Origin: Campylobacter showae CSUNSWCD
GTDB taxonomy: Bacteria; Campylobacterota; Campylobacteria; Campylobacterales; Campylobacteraceae
DNA: 64,000 nt
Reading direction: 5' to 3'
Assembly (NCBI RefSeq): GCF_000313615.1
Contig: NZ_AMZQ01000002.1
Span: 124,001 to 188,000 of the forward strand
Shown: one piece after another, positions 49,177 through 60,211 of the stretch
Position numbering within the stretch: the stretch's first letter is position 1
Layout: each line of letters starts with the position of its first letter
Program-made: the position numbers and the translations under genes
The notes under the pieces: model-generated
What the model saw: only the letters and a program-made list of their open reading frames with translations
Database searches by the model: none
What the model was told of the DNA's origin: nothing

Positions 49177-50351
49177 TGCCCAATTTTATAGCTAAAAACG
49201 TAAATTTTACTCCAAAAGAGTGCGGCGAGATAAGCTTTTTGTGGGGGGCTCGCGGCAGGCAGAGCGTTAGCCTCGTTTATACCAAAAGCTCTAGCGAGGA
49301 GTTTTTTATCACGCTAAAAAAGCGCGAAAACGACTGGGTCGTAAAAGGCGAAAAGCTAACAAAGCCTGCTAAAATAGGGCTTTTGCAAAATGCTTTGGTT
49401 AAATTTAAAGAGCTTTATTGCGATCAAATTTTAAGCGAAGCCATCGCGGTAAAAAACACGCGCCTCACGCAAAAAGACTCGGCGATCTTTGATGTGAGCG
49501 AGCTGCTGGAAAATTTAAAACAGAGCGAATTTGAAAGTAAATTTATCGAGATCGGATTTGGCTCAGGTAGACATTTGCTATTTCAGGCAGAAAATAACCC
49601 AAATACCCTAGTTATCGGCATCGAAGTCTATAAGCCCTCGCTCGAGCAGGTTGCAAAGCTGGCAAAAGCTCGAAATCTAAACAACATTATGCTCGTAAAC
49701 TGCGACGCGAGGCTGCTTTTATCGCTTGTGGAGTCAAATTTTATAGATAAAATTTTCCTTCATTTTCCGGTGCCTTGGGATGACGCTCCTCATAGACGCG
49801 TGGCGTCGGCTAAATTTGCCCTGGAGTGTGAACGAACGCTAAAAGCGGGCGGCAAATTTGAGCTAAGAACCGATAGCCGCGAGTATGCGGACTTTACTTT
49901 GGCGCAAATTTTAAATTTGAGCAACGCCGACGTGCAAATTTACAAAAACCGTGATCTAAAAATAAGCAGCAAATATGAAGACCGCTGGAAAAGGCATCAA
50001 AAAGATATTTACGACGTTATCTTTACCTGCGAAAAGCAAAGCGAACCTAGAGCTGATCGAGGCGAGCTAAAATTTGAAAACGGCTACGACGCGAGCAAGG
50101 TTGCGGCCAAATTTAGCAACCAAACGATAAAAGAGGATGATTTTTTCTTGCATTTAGAGGAAAAATACGAAAAAGACGGCGAAATTTTGATTCGCGCCGC
50201 GTTTGGCGCATTTAACGCGCCAGAGCATTGTTATGTTTTGCTCAGCGAAAAAGGCGCAGAATATTTTATAAAAAAGCCGCTTGTTACGGCTGAAAATTTA
50301 AAGGCGCATCTTGCGTTAAAGGAGTATTTGGCGGATGCAAAAAATAATTAG
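49176..50351 (+). CDS. trmB: tRNA (guanine-N7)-methyltransferase
   Basis: 391 residues, the long epsilonproteobacterial form. The N-terminal 120 residues are an extension; the SAM-binding Rossmann core begins FIEIGFGSGRHLLFQAENNPNTLVIGIEVYKPSLEQV, then LVNCDARLLL, FLHFPVPWDDAPHRR (substrate motif), and ELRTDSREYADF. A further C-terminal segment of about 100 residues is also lineage-typical. Modifies G46 of tRNAs. One-base overlap with flpA and 17-base overlap with ftsE. Confidence 0.9.
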   Translation: MPNFIAKNVNFTPKECGEISFLWGARGRQSVSLVYTKSSSEEFFITLKKRENDWVVKGEKLTKPAKIGLLQNALVKFKELYCDQILSEAIAVKNTRLTQKDSAIFDVSELLENLKQSEFESKFIEIGFGSGRHLLFQAENNPNTLVIGIEVYKPSLEQVAKLAKARNLNNIMLVNCDARLLLSLVESNFIDKIFLHFPVPWDDAPHRRVASAKFALECERTLKAGGKFELRTDSREYADFTLAQILNLSNADVQIYKNRDLKISSKYEDRWKRHQKDIYDVIFTCEKQSEPRADRGELKFENGYDASKVAAKFSNQTIKEDDFFLHLEEKYEKDGEILIRAAFGAFNAPEHCYVLLSEKGAEYFIKKPLVTAENLKAHLALKEYLADAKNN

Positions 50352-51006
50352 CGCAAGCGGGCTTTGCCTAGGATACGAGGGCTGCGAAAAGCTCATAACG
50401 GACGCGAAATTTGACATTTACGCCAATGATTTCGTTTTTATCACCGGTCAAAGCGGTAGCGGCAAATCAACGCTTTTAAAATCTTTTTATGGCGAGATAA
50501 AGCCAAGTGCTGGCTCGCTAAACGTCTGCCTAACCGATATGATGAATCTTGGCGGGCAAAATCTAGATAAACTGAGACAGCGCATAGGAGTGGTCTTTCA
50601 AAACTACCGCCTGATAAGCGAATGGAATATCGAAAAAAACGTGATGCTGCCACTAATGATAAAAGGCCTTAGCGCTAACGTTTGTAAAAATCAGGCGACC
50701 AAGCTGTTAAAGCACGTAAATTTGCTCCACAGAGCGCACAAATATCCAAATGAGCTTAGCGGCGGCGAACAGCAGCGAGCTGCGATGGCTAGGGCGCTCG
50801 CGCATAATCCAAATTTACTACTTTGCGATGAGCCGACGGGTAGCCTTGATGAATACTCAAGCGACGTTATCTGGGGACTTTTGCACTCGGCTAAGGAGTT
50901 TTTGGGTACTTGCATCGTGGTCGTCACGCACAAAGTACCAAGCTCGCTAAGAGTACCCTACAGACATCTTGCTATAGAAAATGGACGCCTATATGAAATT
51001 CTTTAA
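50335..51006 (+). CDS. ftsE: cell-division ABC ATPase FtsE-like
   Basis: 223 residues. Walker A ITGQSGSGKSTLLKSF near residue 38, Q-loop VVFQNYRLI, signature LSGGEQQRAAMARALA, Walker B LLLCDEPTGSLDEYS and VVTHKVPSS. The FtsE type is supported by the ftsX-like gene that follows and by a downstream EnvC-like activator. FtsEX transmits ATP-driven conformational change across the membrane to activate peptidoglycan hydrolases. Starts 17 bases inside trmB. Confidence 0.9.
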   Translation: MQKIISASGLCLGYEGCEKLITDAKFDIYANDFVFITGQSGSGKSTLLKSFYGEIKPSAGSLNVCLTDMMNLGGQNLDKLRQRIGVVFQNYRLISEWNIEKNVMLPLMIKGLSANVCKNQATKLLKHVNLLHRAHKYPNELSGGEQQRAAMARALAHNPNLLLCDEPTGSLDEYSSDVIWGLLHSAKEFLGTCIVVVTHKVPSSLRVPYRHLAIENGRLYEIL

Positions 51007-51802
51007 AAACCACTTAAGCACTATAATTCCGCTTATGGCGCTACTCGTGGGCATTCAGTTTATATTGCTAGTCGGGCGAGTGGTGGACGAGTACGAGTCT
51101 GTGATGAACAAAGACTACAGTATCATCATCGTGAGCCAAAATGAGCTAAACGCTACCGACGTAAAGCCGCTAGTTTATACCTTCGAATCGCTTGAGCCGC
51201 TTAGCTCAAAGCCCGTACTAGAGAAGCTCTCTAAAGATATTTCATCAAAAAATATCGCCGTTTTGCAAAACGCTTTGCCTAATTTTTACTCGCTAAAGCT
51301 AAATGCCTTTCCAAGTACCCAATATATGCAGGAAATCAAGGATAAAATTTCAAAGATTAACGGCGTGAGCAGGGTTGAGACATTTTCAAAAACGCACGAT
51401 AAAATTTATAAAATCATGCAGCTGATTAAAAATATTTCGGCGATATTTTCGGGGTTAATCGGGTTAATCGGGCTTATGCTTATCGCAAAACAGATGCGAA
51501 TTTGGCTATACGAGCACAAGGAGCGCATAGAGATAATGACGCTGCTGGGAGCTCCGTCGTGGCTAAAATCGGGCGCGTTATACAAAAACGCGCTGTTTGA
51601 TTCGTTTATAGCGACCGTTTTGGTGGCGGTTTTTTATATTATTTTGCCGGATTTGCAGCCTGTTAAAGAGGTCGCTGCGGATCTAAATATAAATTTGCCA
51701 GCGATTGATCTGCTTTACGAGGGTGGAGTACTGCTAGGCGTTTCGCTTGTGATTAGTTTTTTAGCCGCTTATCTCGTAACCAGAAAAGCAACGGCGATAT
51801 GA
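50993..51802 (+). CDS. ftsX: cell-division membrane protein FtsX-like
   Basis: 269 residues from ATG 50993; an ATG four codons earlier (50981) is equally open. Four transmembrane helices: one N-terminal (IIPLMALLVGIQFILLV), a large periplasmic loop of about 110 residues (ELNATDVKPLVYTFESLEPL...NGVSRVETFS), then three C-terminal ones, with RIEIMTLLGAPSWLKSGALYKNALFDS matching the FtsX core. Partner of FtsE; the periplasmic loop should bind the EnvC-like protein encoded next. Overlaps ftsE upstream and the next gene by four bases. Confidence 0.9.
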   Translation: MKFFKNHLSTIIPLMALLVGIQFILLVGRVVDEYESVMNKDYSIIIVSQNELNATDVKPLVYTFESLEPLSSKPVLEKLSKDISSKNIAVLQNALPNFYSLKLNAFPSTQYMQEIKDKISKINGVSRVETFSKTHDKIYKIMQLIKNISAIFSGLIGLIGLMLIAKQMRIWLYEHKERIEIMTLLGAPSWLKSGALYKNALFDSFIATVLVAVFYIILPDLQPVKEVAADLNINLPAIDLLYEGGVLLGVSLVISFLAAYLVTRKATAI

Positions 51803-53049
51803 GAAAAATTTACGTTTTGCTGGCCGCCATGATTTGCTTAAACGCAAGCACGGGCGAAAAGATAAAAAATCAAACGACCTATCTCGAGTCCTCAAAAGAG
51901 CTTGAAAAGCAGCTAAATAAAAAGCTCGACGACCTGGCCGGCGACATACTCGGCGGCGAAAAAAGCGTCAAGCAAACCGACGATAAGATGAAAGAGCTCA
52001 TCGTCCAAATAGCGCAGCTGGAAAATAGCGCTAAAAGCGCAGGCAACGAGCTTGATGAGCTGGTAAATCAAAATAAAAATTTAACCCAAAATCAAAAAGA
52101 TATCCAAAAAAGTATCGTGCGTATCATATCAGACGAGTTTTCTTTCGACCTTATAATGCCAAAAGAGTACGAGGAGGGCGTGGATAGTATCATTGCGACT
52201 GAGATTTTAAGCAAGCTAAACTCGGTGCTAAAGGATGATTTTAACGAGCTAGCCAAGCAGTACGAAAGCACGCAAAATTTGATAAAAACCCAAAACGACA
52301 AGATCGACGGTATAAAGTCAAATTTAAAAACCTTTAAATTTAAGCAAGCCGAGCTAGTTTCTTTGCAAGATAAGCAGATGAAAACGCTGGCAAATTTAAA
52401 GCGGGATAAGGAAATTTATCAAAAGCAGCTTTCGCGCCTACAAGCTCAACAAGATGAGATCAGAAAGACTCTAGAAGAGCTAAAAATCGTCGCCAAAAGA
52501 GAGAGCGAGGAGGCTAAAAAAGCTCTGGCCGCACAAAAAGCGGCTGAGGCTAAAGCTCAAAAAAATAAGAAAAATAAAAAAGGCGAGGCCGCGGCAAGCG
52601 CATCTGAGGGCGACGTAAAGCAGTTTGGTTCGAGCTATCAAACGAGTCTTGTGAAAAAATACAGCGGTGAAAAGACTATCGCACCACTTGACGGCTTTAC
52701 GGTTAAGCAAAAATTCGGCAACTACGTAGATCCCATCTATAACATCAAAATTTTTAACGAATCGGTCGTGCTTAGCGCAAATTCGGCTGACGCAAAGGTA
52801 AAAAGCGTGTTTAACGGCAAAGTGGTCTTTGCCAAAGAAACTGCGATGCTAGATAAAGTAGTCATCATCGAAAATCCAAACGGCATCCACACGATCTATG
52901 CGCACCTTAGCCAGATCGCCCCTACCGTAAAAGTGGGCGCAAAAGTGCAAAAAGGCTACGTCATCGGGCGCGTGCAGCGAGATCTGACCTTTGAAGTTAC
53001 GCAAAAAAACTACCACATAGACCCCCTCGAGCTAATCAGCCTAAAATAG
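51799..53049 (+). CDS. EnvC-like murein hydrolase activator (M23 domain)
   Basis: 416 residues with signal peptide (KIYVLLAAMICLNAS). Residues about 25-235 are a coiled coil (KELEKQLNKKLDDLAG...LSRLQAQQDEIRKTLEEL), then an Ala/Lys-rich linker, and a C-terminal LytM/M23 domain from about residue 300 (YNIKIFNESVVLSANSADAKVKSVFNGKVVFAKE, VVIIENPNGIHTIYAHLSQIAPTVKVGAKVQKGYVIGR). The first zinc ligand HxxxD of active LytM enzymes is not seen (YVDPIYNIKIFNE instead of the H...D pattern), as in EnvC, so it should activate an amidase rather than cut. The partner amidase is likely the amiA gene at 58556. ATG overlaps ftsX by four bases. Confidence 0.88.
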   Translation: MRKIYVLLAAMICLNASTGEKIKNQTTYLESSKELEKQLNKKLDDLAGDILGGEKSVKQTDDKMKELIVQIAQLENSAKSAGNELDELVNQNKNLTQNQKDIQKSIVRIISDEFSFDLIMPKEYEEGVDSIIATEILSKLNSVLKDDFNELAKQYESTQNLIKTQNDKIDGIKSNLKTFKFKQAELVSLQDKQMKTLANLKRDKEIYQKQLSRLQAQQDEIRKTLEELKIVAKRESEEAKKALAAQKAAEAKAQKNKKNKKGEAAASASEGDVKQFGSSYQTSLVKKYSGEKTIAPLDGFTVKQKFGNYVDPIYNIKIFNESVVLSANSADAKVKSVFNGKVVFAKETAMLDKVVIIENPNGIHTIYAHLSQIAPTVKVGAKVQKGYVIGRVQRDLTFEVTQKNYHIDPLELISLK

Positions 53050-53117
53050 CACCTGCGCGCCGAGATTAGCAAAATTTAAAGCAAATTTAGCTAAAATCCG
53101 AAAATTTAAGGAGATGA

Positions 53118-53840
<723 letters not shown>

Positions 53841-53854
53841 ATTAAGGAGAATAA

Positions 53855-54073
53855 ATGAGATCTGAAGAAGTAGCGGCAAAGGCTCTAAAACTAGTCGGAG
53901 ACGATAGATATAAGCTGGCTCTAGTCGTAGCAAAAAGAGCCGAGGCCCTAGCCGGCGGCGCAAAAAGCTTGCTTGATATCGACGTTACTAAGATGAAATT
54001 TGCCGATATCGCCCTACGCGAAGTAGCTGAAGGCAAGGTAGCTTTAGAGGGTATAGTTGAAGCAGCCAAATAG
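53855..54073 (+). CDS. rpoZ: RNA polymerase omega subunit
   Basis: 72 residues. Starts [35 protein letters not shown], the omega signature with the Y-LxxxVAKRA helix that embraces the beta-prime C terminus. 14 bases after pyrH with TTAAGGAG upstream. Overlaps the spoT start by 17 bases. The pyrH-rpoZ-spoT order puts polymerase omega beside the (p)ppGpp synthetase, as in many bacteria. Confidence 0.92.
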   Translation: MRSEEVAAKALKLVGDDRYKLALVVAKRAEALAGGAKSLLDIDVTKMKFADIALREVAEGKVALEGIVEAAK

Positions 54074-56255
54074 CGGATTTTTACTAGAACAATTAATCGA
54101 CGATATAAGTGCTTGTAAAGACGTCGCTCAGGCGAGACAGCTACTTAGTTCGCTGATAAATTTTACGCCGAATTTAGAGCGCGCGATCGAGTGCTGCGTC
54201 ATCTCGCATGCAGGGCAGTTTAGAAAAAGCGGCGAACCATATGCTATACACCCTATCTTAGTGGCCTGCATCGTGGCGCATATGGGCGGGGACGAGGATA
54301 TGATTGTTGCCGCCTTGCTTCACGATGTGGTCGAGGATACGGATAGGTCTATAGAGAGCGTGCGCGAGGACTTTGGCGAAGAGGTCGCAAAGCTAGTCGA
54401 GGGGCTAACTAAAATCGTAGCCATCAGAGAGGATAAACTCGCTAGCTCGGAGTCAAACGAGCGTTTGGCGGCGTCAGCGATGACCTTTCGCAAGATGCTG
54501 CTAATCTCCATCGAAGATGTGAGAGTGCTTGTAGTAAAGCTTTGCGATAGGCTACACAACATGCTCACTCTGCAAGCTTTGCGTCCTGAAAAGCAAAAAC
54601 GAATAGCTGAAGAGACGCTGATGGTTTATGCTCCGATCGCGCATAGGCTGGGCATTTCGTCAATCAAAAACGTGCTTGAGGATCTTAGCTTTAAGTATGC
54701 TTTGCCAGAAGAGTACAAAAAAATCGACGACTACCTAACCGAGCACAAACAGCAGCTCGTGCTAAAGCTAAACGCGTTTACCGATAAAATTTTTCAAATT
54801 TTACTTAAAAACGGCTTTAGCGAAAACGACTTTGAGATACAAAAACGTATCAAACATCACTATTCGATCTACCTAAAAATGCAGCGAAAAGGCATCTCGA
54901 TCGAGGAGGTGCTAGACCTGCTAGCTGCGCGCGTGCTGGTTAAAGAGCCGCAGGATTGTTATTTGGTGCTTGGAAATTTGCATATAAATTTTAACCCTTT
55001 AATCTCGCGTTTTAAAGACTACGTCGCGCTTCCGAAGCAAAACGGCTATCAGACGATACACACTACGATATTTGATAACAAAAGCATCTTTGAGGTTCAA
55101 ATTCGCACCTTTGATATGCATAAAACCGCAGAGTACGGCGTCGCGGCGCACTGGAAATATAAAAGCGGCGGCTTTTTAAACCCAAAACTTGACTGGCTAA
55201 GCGACATCAGTGGTATAGAAAACGGCATGGAGGAAGCGAGCGAAAACCCCGAGGAGCTCTACGAATACGCAAAAGACAGCCTCTACGTCGAGGACGTCGC
55301 GGTTTATTCGCCAAAGGGCGATATATTCACGCTTCCGCGCGGCGCAACGGCACTTGACTACGCTTACGAGATACACACGCACGTAGGCTTGCACGCCAAA
55401 GAAGCCTACGTAAACCGCGTGCGCGTGCCGCTACTAACTGAGCTAAAAAACGGCGATATCGTAAGCATCGTGACCGGAGATGAGCCAAAATACCGCTGTT
55501 CGTGGCTAGGTAGCGTAAAAACGGGCAAGGCTAGAGCCACGATCCGCTCGTACTGCAAGCAAAAAATAAGAGATATAAATAACATGGTCGCGATCGAAAT
55601 TTTAAGCGGTATCTTTGCCGTGCCTTCTCAAACTATCGAGCAGTGGCTAGAGACTGAAAATTTGACCAAGAAAATTTTTAGAGCCGCCTTTGACTCGGTT
55701 TACCTACAAGACGTGGTAAACGCGCTAAAAAAATACGTAAAAAGAGACCGTCCGTTTGCCATAGCGATGACGGACAAATACAATGTCAAAAAGCAAAAAT
55801 TTGAAAACATCGTGATCTACTCGAATCATAAGATAAACAGCATTGAGTTTGACTATTGCTGTAATCCAAAGCGCGGCGACGATATCGTGGGTTTTAGAAA
55901 CTATCACCACGTAACCGTCCACCACAAGCTTTGCGAGCGGTTTATGAAGCTAGCCGAAGAAAAAAACGAGATGATTTTCGTCAAATGGACGCGAGTCGCT
56001 CCTCATAGATTTAAGATCATCTTAAGCCTCGAAAACAGACGCGGGTCGTTAGCTGAGTTTTTGACGTATATGGCGAAAATGCAAGTCGATCTCGTAACTA
56101 TCAGCCTCACCGAAACTAGAGAGGCGACGGCGGACTTTTTCGAGCTAACGATCGAGCTTGGCGAGAATTTGAACGTAAACGAGATAAAAGAGCGACTAAG
56201 AGATCGCTATAAGATTATAGACTTCGTATCGCTTGACGACGCATACGGACATTAA
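54057..56255 (+). CDS. spoT: bifunctional (p)ppGpp synthetase/hydrolase
   Basis: 732 residues, full Rsh architecture. HD hydrolase: [16 protein letters not shown] and [11 protein letters not shown] near residues 50-95, [10 protein letters not shown]. Synthetase: [17 protein letters not shown] (G-loop/ATP side), [56 protein letters not shown] domain at about 405-465 ([28 protein letters not shown]) and C-terminal CC/ACT domain. Campylobacters have one such enzyme for stringent response and recovery. Start TTG 54057 lies inside rpoZ; no better start is visible. Confidence 0.95.
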   Translation: MKQPNSGFLLEQLIDDISACKDVAQARQLLSSLINFTPNLERAIECCVISHAGQFRKSGEPYAIHPILVACIVAHMGGDEDMIVAALLHDVVEDTDRSIESVREDFGEEVAKLVEGLTKIVAIREDKLASSESNERLAASAMTFRKMLLISIEDVRVLVVKLCDRLHNMLTLQALRPEKQKRIAEETLMVYAPIAHRLGISSIKNVLEDLSFKYALPEEYKKIDDYLTEHKQQLVLKLNAFTDKIFQILLKNGFSENDFEIQKRIKHHYSIYLKMQRKGISIEEVLDLLAARVLVKEPQDCYLVLGNLHINFNPLISRFKDYVALPKQNGYQTIHTTIFDNKSIFEVQIRTFDMHKTAEYGVAAHWKYKSGGFLNPKLDWLSDISGIENGMEEASENPEELYEYAKDSLYVEDVAVYSPKGDIFTLPRGATALDYAYEIHTHVGLHAKEAYVNRVRVPLLTELKNGDIVSIVTGDEPKYRCSWLGSVKTGKARATIRSYCKQKIRDINNMVAIEILSGIFAVPSQTIEQWLETENLTKKIFRAAFDSVYLQDVVNALKKYVKRDRPFAIAMTDKYNVKKQKFENIVIYSNHKINSIEFDYCCNPKRGDDIVGFRNYHHVTVHHKLCERFMKLAEEKNEMIFVKWTRVAPHRFKIILSLENRRGSLAEFLTYMAKMQVDLVTISLTETREATADFFELTIELGENLNVNEIKERLRDRYKIIDFVSLDDAYGH

Positions 56256-56272
56256 TAAATTTAGGAGAGAAA

Positions 56273-57481
56273 ATGGGCGAAAATTTGAGCAAAATAATGA
56301 GCGATATAAAAAAAGGCGTCGCCGAGATGATAGACGAGGAGCGCGTCGAAAATTTAGTAAAAAACTACTACGAAAAGGGCGAAAATTTCTACGTTAAAGC
56401 AGGTTTTGATCCGACGGCTCCGGATCTGCACCTAGGTCACACCGTAGTGCTTCAAAAGATGGCTCTTTTGCAAAAACACGGCGCGATAGTGCAGTTTTTG
56501 ATAGGCGATTTTACGGGGCAGATCGGCGATCCTAGCGGCAAAAGCCAGACGAGAAAAAAGCTAGACCGCGAGACCGTGGTGGCAAACGCCAAAACCTACG
56601 AGGAGCAGGTTTTTAAAATCCTAGACCCGCATAAAACGAAGCTGATGTTTAACTCCAAGTGGCTAAACGAGCTGGGAGCCGCGGGTATAGTGGAGTTAAC
56701 TAGCACCTTTGCGGTGGCTAGGATGCTTGAACGCGATGATTTTGAAAAAAGATATAAAAGCGGCGCCTCGATTTCGATTAGCGAATTTTTATATCCGCTA
56801 CTCCAGGGCTACGACAGCGTCGCGATGAAGTGCGATATCGAGATGGGCGGCACGGATCAGAAATTTAACCTTCTGATGGGGCGAACCTTGCAGCGAGTTT
56901 ATAACGTTGGAAAAGAACAAGCCGTCATAATGATGCCGCTTTTAGAGGGGCTTGACGGCGTAAATAAAATGAGTAAGAGCCTAGGCAACTACATCGGCGT
57001 GACCGACGAGCCAAACGATATGTTTGCTAAAGTTTTAAGCGTGAGCGACGAGCTAATGTGGCGCTGGTACGAGCTTCTTAGCGAAAAAAGCGCGGAAGAA
57101 ATCGCAAATTTAAAAGTGGACGTAGCTAGCGGCAAAGCTCACCCAAAAGCCGTAAAAGAGGCGCTCGCACTAGAAATCACGGCTAGATATAATGGCGAAG
57201 CGGCGGCGAAAGAGGCGAAGGCCGAATTTGACCGCGTGCATTCGCAAAATTTGATCCCGACCGAGATGGACGAGTTTGAGCTCTCGGCTCCCGCTTGGAT
57301 CGTGCAGGCACTCACTCACTGCGGGCTCTGCGCTAGCAGCTCTCAGGCGCGCCGAGACATCGCGGCAAACGCCGTTAGTCTAAATCAAGAAAAGATCGCC
57401 GACGAGCAGCTAAAGCTGGACGCTGGCGAATACGTCTTGCAGGTCGGCAAGCGTAAATTTGCAAAACTAAAGGTAACCTGA
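56273..57481 (+). CDS. tyrS: tyrosyl-tRNA synthetase
   Basis: 402 residues, class I, TyrRS of the shorter second type. Signature [17 protein letters not shown] (HIGH equivalent), [46 protein letters not shown], and [10 protein letters not shown] (KMSKS). The S4 domain is at the C terminus ([23 protein letters not shown]). ATG with AGGAGAG upstream; the stop overlaps the next gene's ATG by one base. Confidence 0.95.
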   Translation: MGENLSKIMSDIKKGVAEMIDEERVENLVKNYYEKGENFYVKAGFDPTAPDLHLGHTVVLQKMALLQKHGAIVQFLIGDFTGQIGDPSGKSQTRKKLDRETVVANAKTYEEQVFKILDPHKTKLMFNSKWLNELGAAGIVELTSTFAVARMLERDDFEKRYKSGASISISEFLYPLLQGYDSVAMKCDIEMGGTDQKFNLLMGRTLQRVYNVGKEQAVIMMPLLEGLDGVNKMSKSLGNYIGVTDEPNDMFAKVLSVSDELMWRWYELLSEKSAEEIANLKVDVASGKAHPKAVKEALALEITARYNGEAAAKEAKAEFDRVHSQNLIPTEMDEFELSAPAWIVQALTHCGLCASSSQARRDIAANAVSLNQEKIADEQLKLDAGEYVLQVGKRKFAKLKVT

Positions 57482-58572
57482 TGCAACCCGTAAAAATCGG
57501 AAAATACGATATAAAATACCCGATAATCCAAGGCGGAATGGGACTTGGTATCAGTTGGGATAGACTCGCTGGAAACGTCAGTCTAGAAGGCGGCTTGGGC
57601 GTCATAAGCTCGGTAGGAACGGGCTACTACGAAGGGCGAAAATACATCACCAAAGAGCTAAACGCAAAGCCCTACGGTAGCGGAAATTTCTACTCGCGAG
57701 AGGGGCTAAAAGCCGTCATCGACAATGCGCGTAAAATTTGCGGCGATAGGCCTCTTGGGGTAAATATCCTATACGCCAGCAATGACTACGAGCGCATCGT
57801 AAAAGACGCCTGCGATCACGGTATAAACGTAATTATCACGGGCGCGGGCTTGCCTACGAATTTGCCTGAATTTACCGTAGACTACCCGGACGTGGCTTTG
57901 GTGCCTATCGTATCCTCGGCAAAGGCTCTAAAAGTCATCTGCAAACGCTGGCAGGGGCGCTACGGCAGGCTTCCAGATGCGGTGGTGCTCGAGGGGCCTC
58001 TTAGCGGCGGGCACCAGGGATTTACCTACGAGCAGTGTATCGATCCCGCGTACAGCCTCGAAAATTTGATAACGCCCGTTAGCGAAGAGATAAAGCAGTG
58101 GGGAGATTTTCCATTATTTGCGGCAGGCGGTATCTGGGATAAAAACGATATCGAGAAGGCGATTTCGCTAGGGGCAAACGGCGTGCAGATGGGTACTCGC
58201 TTTATCGGTACGCACGAGTGCGACGCTAGCGAGGAGTTTAAGCAAGTGTTGCTAGCGGCCAAAAAAGAGGACATCGAGCTGATCAAAAGCCCCGTAGGCT
58301 ACCCGGCACGCGGCGTCAGGACAAATTTGATAAATTTAGTTGATAAACGTCAAGGGCCAAAAATCAGCTGCGTAAGCAACTGCGTAAGCCCGTGCCAGCG
58401 CGGCAAAGAGGCTAAAGAGGTAGGATACTGCATCGCAGACCGACTTTACGACGCCTTTGAGGGGCGCAAGGAGACGGGGCTGTTTTTTACCGGCGCAAAC
58501 GGCTACAAGCTAAACGAGATAATAAGCGTGAAAGAACTATTTGAAAAACTGATAAATGGCGAAGATATTTAA
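57481..58572 (+). CDS. nitronate monooxygenase (2-nitropropane dioxygenase-like)
   Basis: 363 residues, FMN TIM barrel. YDIKYPIIQGGMGLGIS at the N terminus, INVIITGAGLPTNLPEF, VVLEGPLSGGHQGFT (catalytic-region histidine), LFAAGGIWDKNDIEKAISLGANGVQMGTRFIGTHECDAS. Such enzymes oxidise nitronates such as propionate-3-nitronate; some related sequences are enoyl reductases, so substrate is not fixed. A small C-x3-C-x3-C cluster (SCVSNCVSPCQRG) near residue 300 is a notable addition. Overlaps tyrS by one base and amiA by 17. Confidence 0.88.
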   Translation: MQPVKIGKYDIKYPIIQGGMGLGISWDRLAGNVSLEGGLGVISSVGTGYYEGRKYITKELNAKPYGSGNFYSREGLKAVIDNARKICGDRPLGVNILYASNDYERIVKDACDHGINVIITGAGLPTNLPEFTVDYPDVALVPIVSSAKALKVICKRWQGRYGRLPDAVVLEGPLSGGHQGFTYEQCIDPAYSLENLITPVSEEIKQWGDFPLFAAGGIWDKNDIEKAISLGANGVQMGTRFIGTHECDASEEFKQVLLAAKKEDIELIKSPVGYPARGVRTNLINLVDKRQGPKISCVSNCVSPCQRGKEAKEVGYCIADRLYDAFEGRKETGLFFTGANGYKLNEIISVKELFEKLINGEDI

Positions 58573-60211
58573 ATTCTTTTTAATATTTTTATTTTTTTTT
58601 AATAGCGCGATTTACGCAAATGCTTTATCGAATTTAGATAAATTTGATAAAAATTTTAATAGCGCCAGCAATAAAGAAAAAATCGCAATGCATCAAGAGC
58701 TAAGGGCTCTTTACGTAAAATCCATTATGGAAAATAACGTAAATTTAAGAGTCCAAAGCCTAACTAGACTCATAAAAAGCTCAAAAGCCCTAGGGCTAGA
58801 TACCAAACCGTATGAAAAAGAGCTCGCGAGCATACCGCAGTCTGCAAAGCCAAGCGAAGAAAAACCAAAACAAGAAATAAAGCAGGTCAAAAAAGAACAA
58901 CAAAAACAAGAGCCAAAGCAACAAGAAGTAAAACTGAGCCAGCTATCCTCGGCTCCGCTGGCCGCCCAAAATGCCAAAACCGTCAAAAATCAAACTTTGC
59001 AGCTTCTAGAAGCTTTGGATAACGACGGAAATTTCGAGCTAAAATTTAGCCGCCAGTTAAACGGTAACGATATCAAAAAAATCGACCTAAATCAAAAAGG
59101 TTCTTATAAGACGATATATGAATTTAAAGGAATTTGGAGTGGCGGAAAACTGCAAAGATTTAAGAACTACTTGGTGGATGAGATCAGCATAAGTCAGTTT
59201 GACGAAAAAACCGTTAGGGTGGTATTCGTAAGTCAATTCGAGCCAAATTTAAAACTTAGAGTCGATAATCAGTCTTTAATTTTCTCAAAGGCTAAGCCCA
59301 CGCAAAGCCAAAATTTAACGAATCAAAACAGTAAACAAAAAAATCATCAGCAATTAGCTAAACAAGAGCTTCCAAAAGCTACAACCAAGCCTACTCAGCA
59401 AAAGCAAGAAAAAGCTACCGCGCAGACCAAGACGGATGCTAAAAGTACCCAAAGCACCGCCGAAAAGGATGAGCAAGAAATTGTGCTGGCGCCCGTAAAA
59501 ACAGCAAGCACTAAAAAAATCACAAGCGCTAAAGGCAAGGTTATCGTCCTTGACGCAGGGCATGGCGGCGACGATCCGGGGGCTATAAACGGATCGCTAA
59601 AAGAAAAAAACATCGTGCTAAGCATCGCGCAAAAGGCGGGCAAAGAGCTACAAGGACGCGGTTACAAGGTGTATTACACTCGTAGTAAGGATAAATTTAT
59701 CAACCTTCGCGACCGCACGAAATACGCCAACGATAAGGCCGCAGACCTCTTTATCTCTATCCACGCAAACGCCGCGCCGAGCAAAACCAAGGCAGCGACT
59801 ATGCGCGGCATAGAGACGTTTTTCCTCTCGCCGGCTCGCTCTGAGCGTAGCAAAAACGCCGCTGCTCTGGAAAACAAATCCGACATCGAGGAGATGAACT
59901 ATTTTTCTAAGCAGACATTTTTAAATTTCCTTAACCGCGAGAAAATCATCGCCTCAAACAAGCTCGCCATCGACGTTCAACGCGAAGTTTTAGCGCAAGC
60001 AAAATCAGTTAGCTCAAAGGCTTCCGATGGCGGCATTCGCGAGGCGCCTTTTTGGGTGCTAGTGGGCGCGCTGATGCCTGCGGTGCTGCTTGAAGTCGGC
60101 TACATCACTCACCCTAGCGAAGGCGATCTTATAAATAATTCAAAATACCAAGACGCCCTAGCCAAGGGGCTCGCAGACGGCATAGACGTCTATTTTTCAA
60201 ACCAGCAATGA
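58556..60211 (+). CDS. amiA: N-acetylmuramoyl-L-alanine amidase
   Basis: 551 residues with an N-terminal hydrophobic signal (IFKFFLIFLFFFNSAIYANA). Residues about 95-140 and 240-315 are Lys/Gln-rich low-complexity linkers flanking an AMIN-like beta domain (NFELKFSRQLNGNDIKKIDL...VRVVFVSQFEPNLKLRV). The catalytic Amidase_3 domain starts at about 325: VIVLDAGHGGDDPGAI (first zinc His), LSIAQKAGKELQGRGYKVYYTRS, ISIHANA (second zinc ligand), and PAVLLEVGYITH with the catalytic glutamate. The long FLSPARSERSKNAAALENKSDI segment may be a regulatory helix. Cuts septal peptidoglycan; likely client of the EnvC-like activator. Confidence 0.92.
   Translation: MAKIFKFFLIFLFFFNSAIYANALSNLDKFDKNFNSASNKEKIAMHQELRALYVKSIMENNVNLRVQSLTRLIKSSKALGLDTKPYEKELASIPQSAKPSEEKPKQEIKQVKKEQQKQEPKQQEVKLSQLSSAPLAAQNAKTVKNQTLQLLEALDNDGNFELKFSRQLNGNDIKKIDLNQKGSYKTIYEFKGIWSGGKLQRFKNYLVDEISISQFDEKTVRVVFVSQFEPNLKLRVDNQSLIFSKAKPTQSQNLTNQNSKQKNHQQLAKQELPKATTKPTQQKQEKATAQTKTDAKSTQSTAEKDEQEIVLAPVKTASTKKITSAKGKVIVLDAGHGGDDPGAINGSLKEKNIVLSIAQKAGKELQGRGYKVYYTRSKDKFINLRDRTKYANDKAADLFISIHANAAPSKTKAATMRGIETFFLSPARSERSKNAAALENKSDIEEMNYFSKQTFLNFLNREKIIASNKLAIDVQREVLAQAKSVSSKASDGGIREAPFWVLVGALMPAVLLEVGYITHPSEGDLINNSKYQDALAKGLADGIDVYFSNQQ

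Noticed and set aside
51799-53049. Active M23 endopeptidase
   Set aside because: The first HxxxD zinc ligand pair is not visible and the gene follows ftsEX; an EnvC-like activator fits better.
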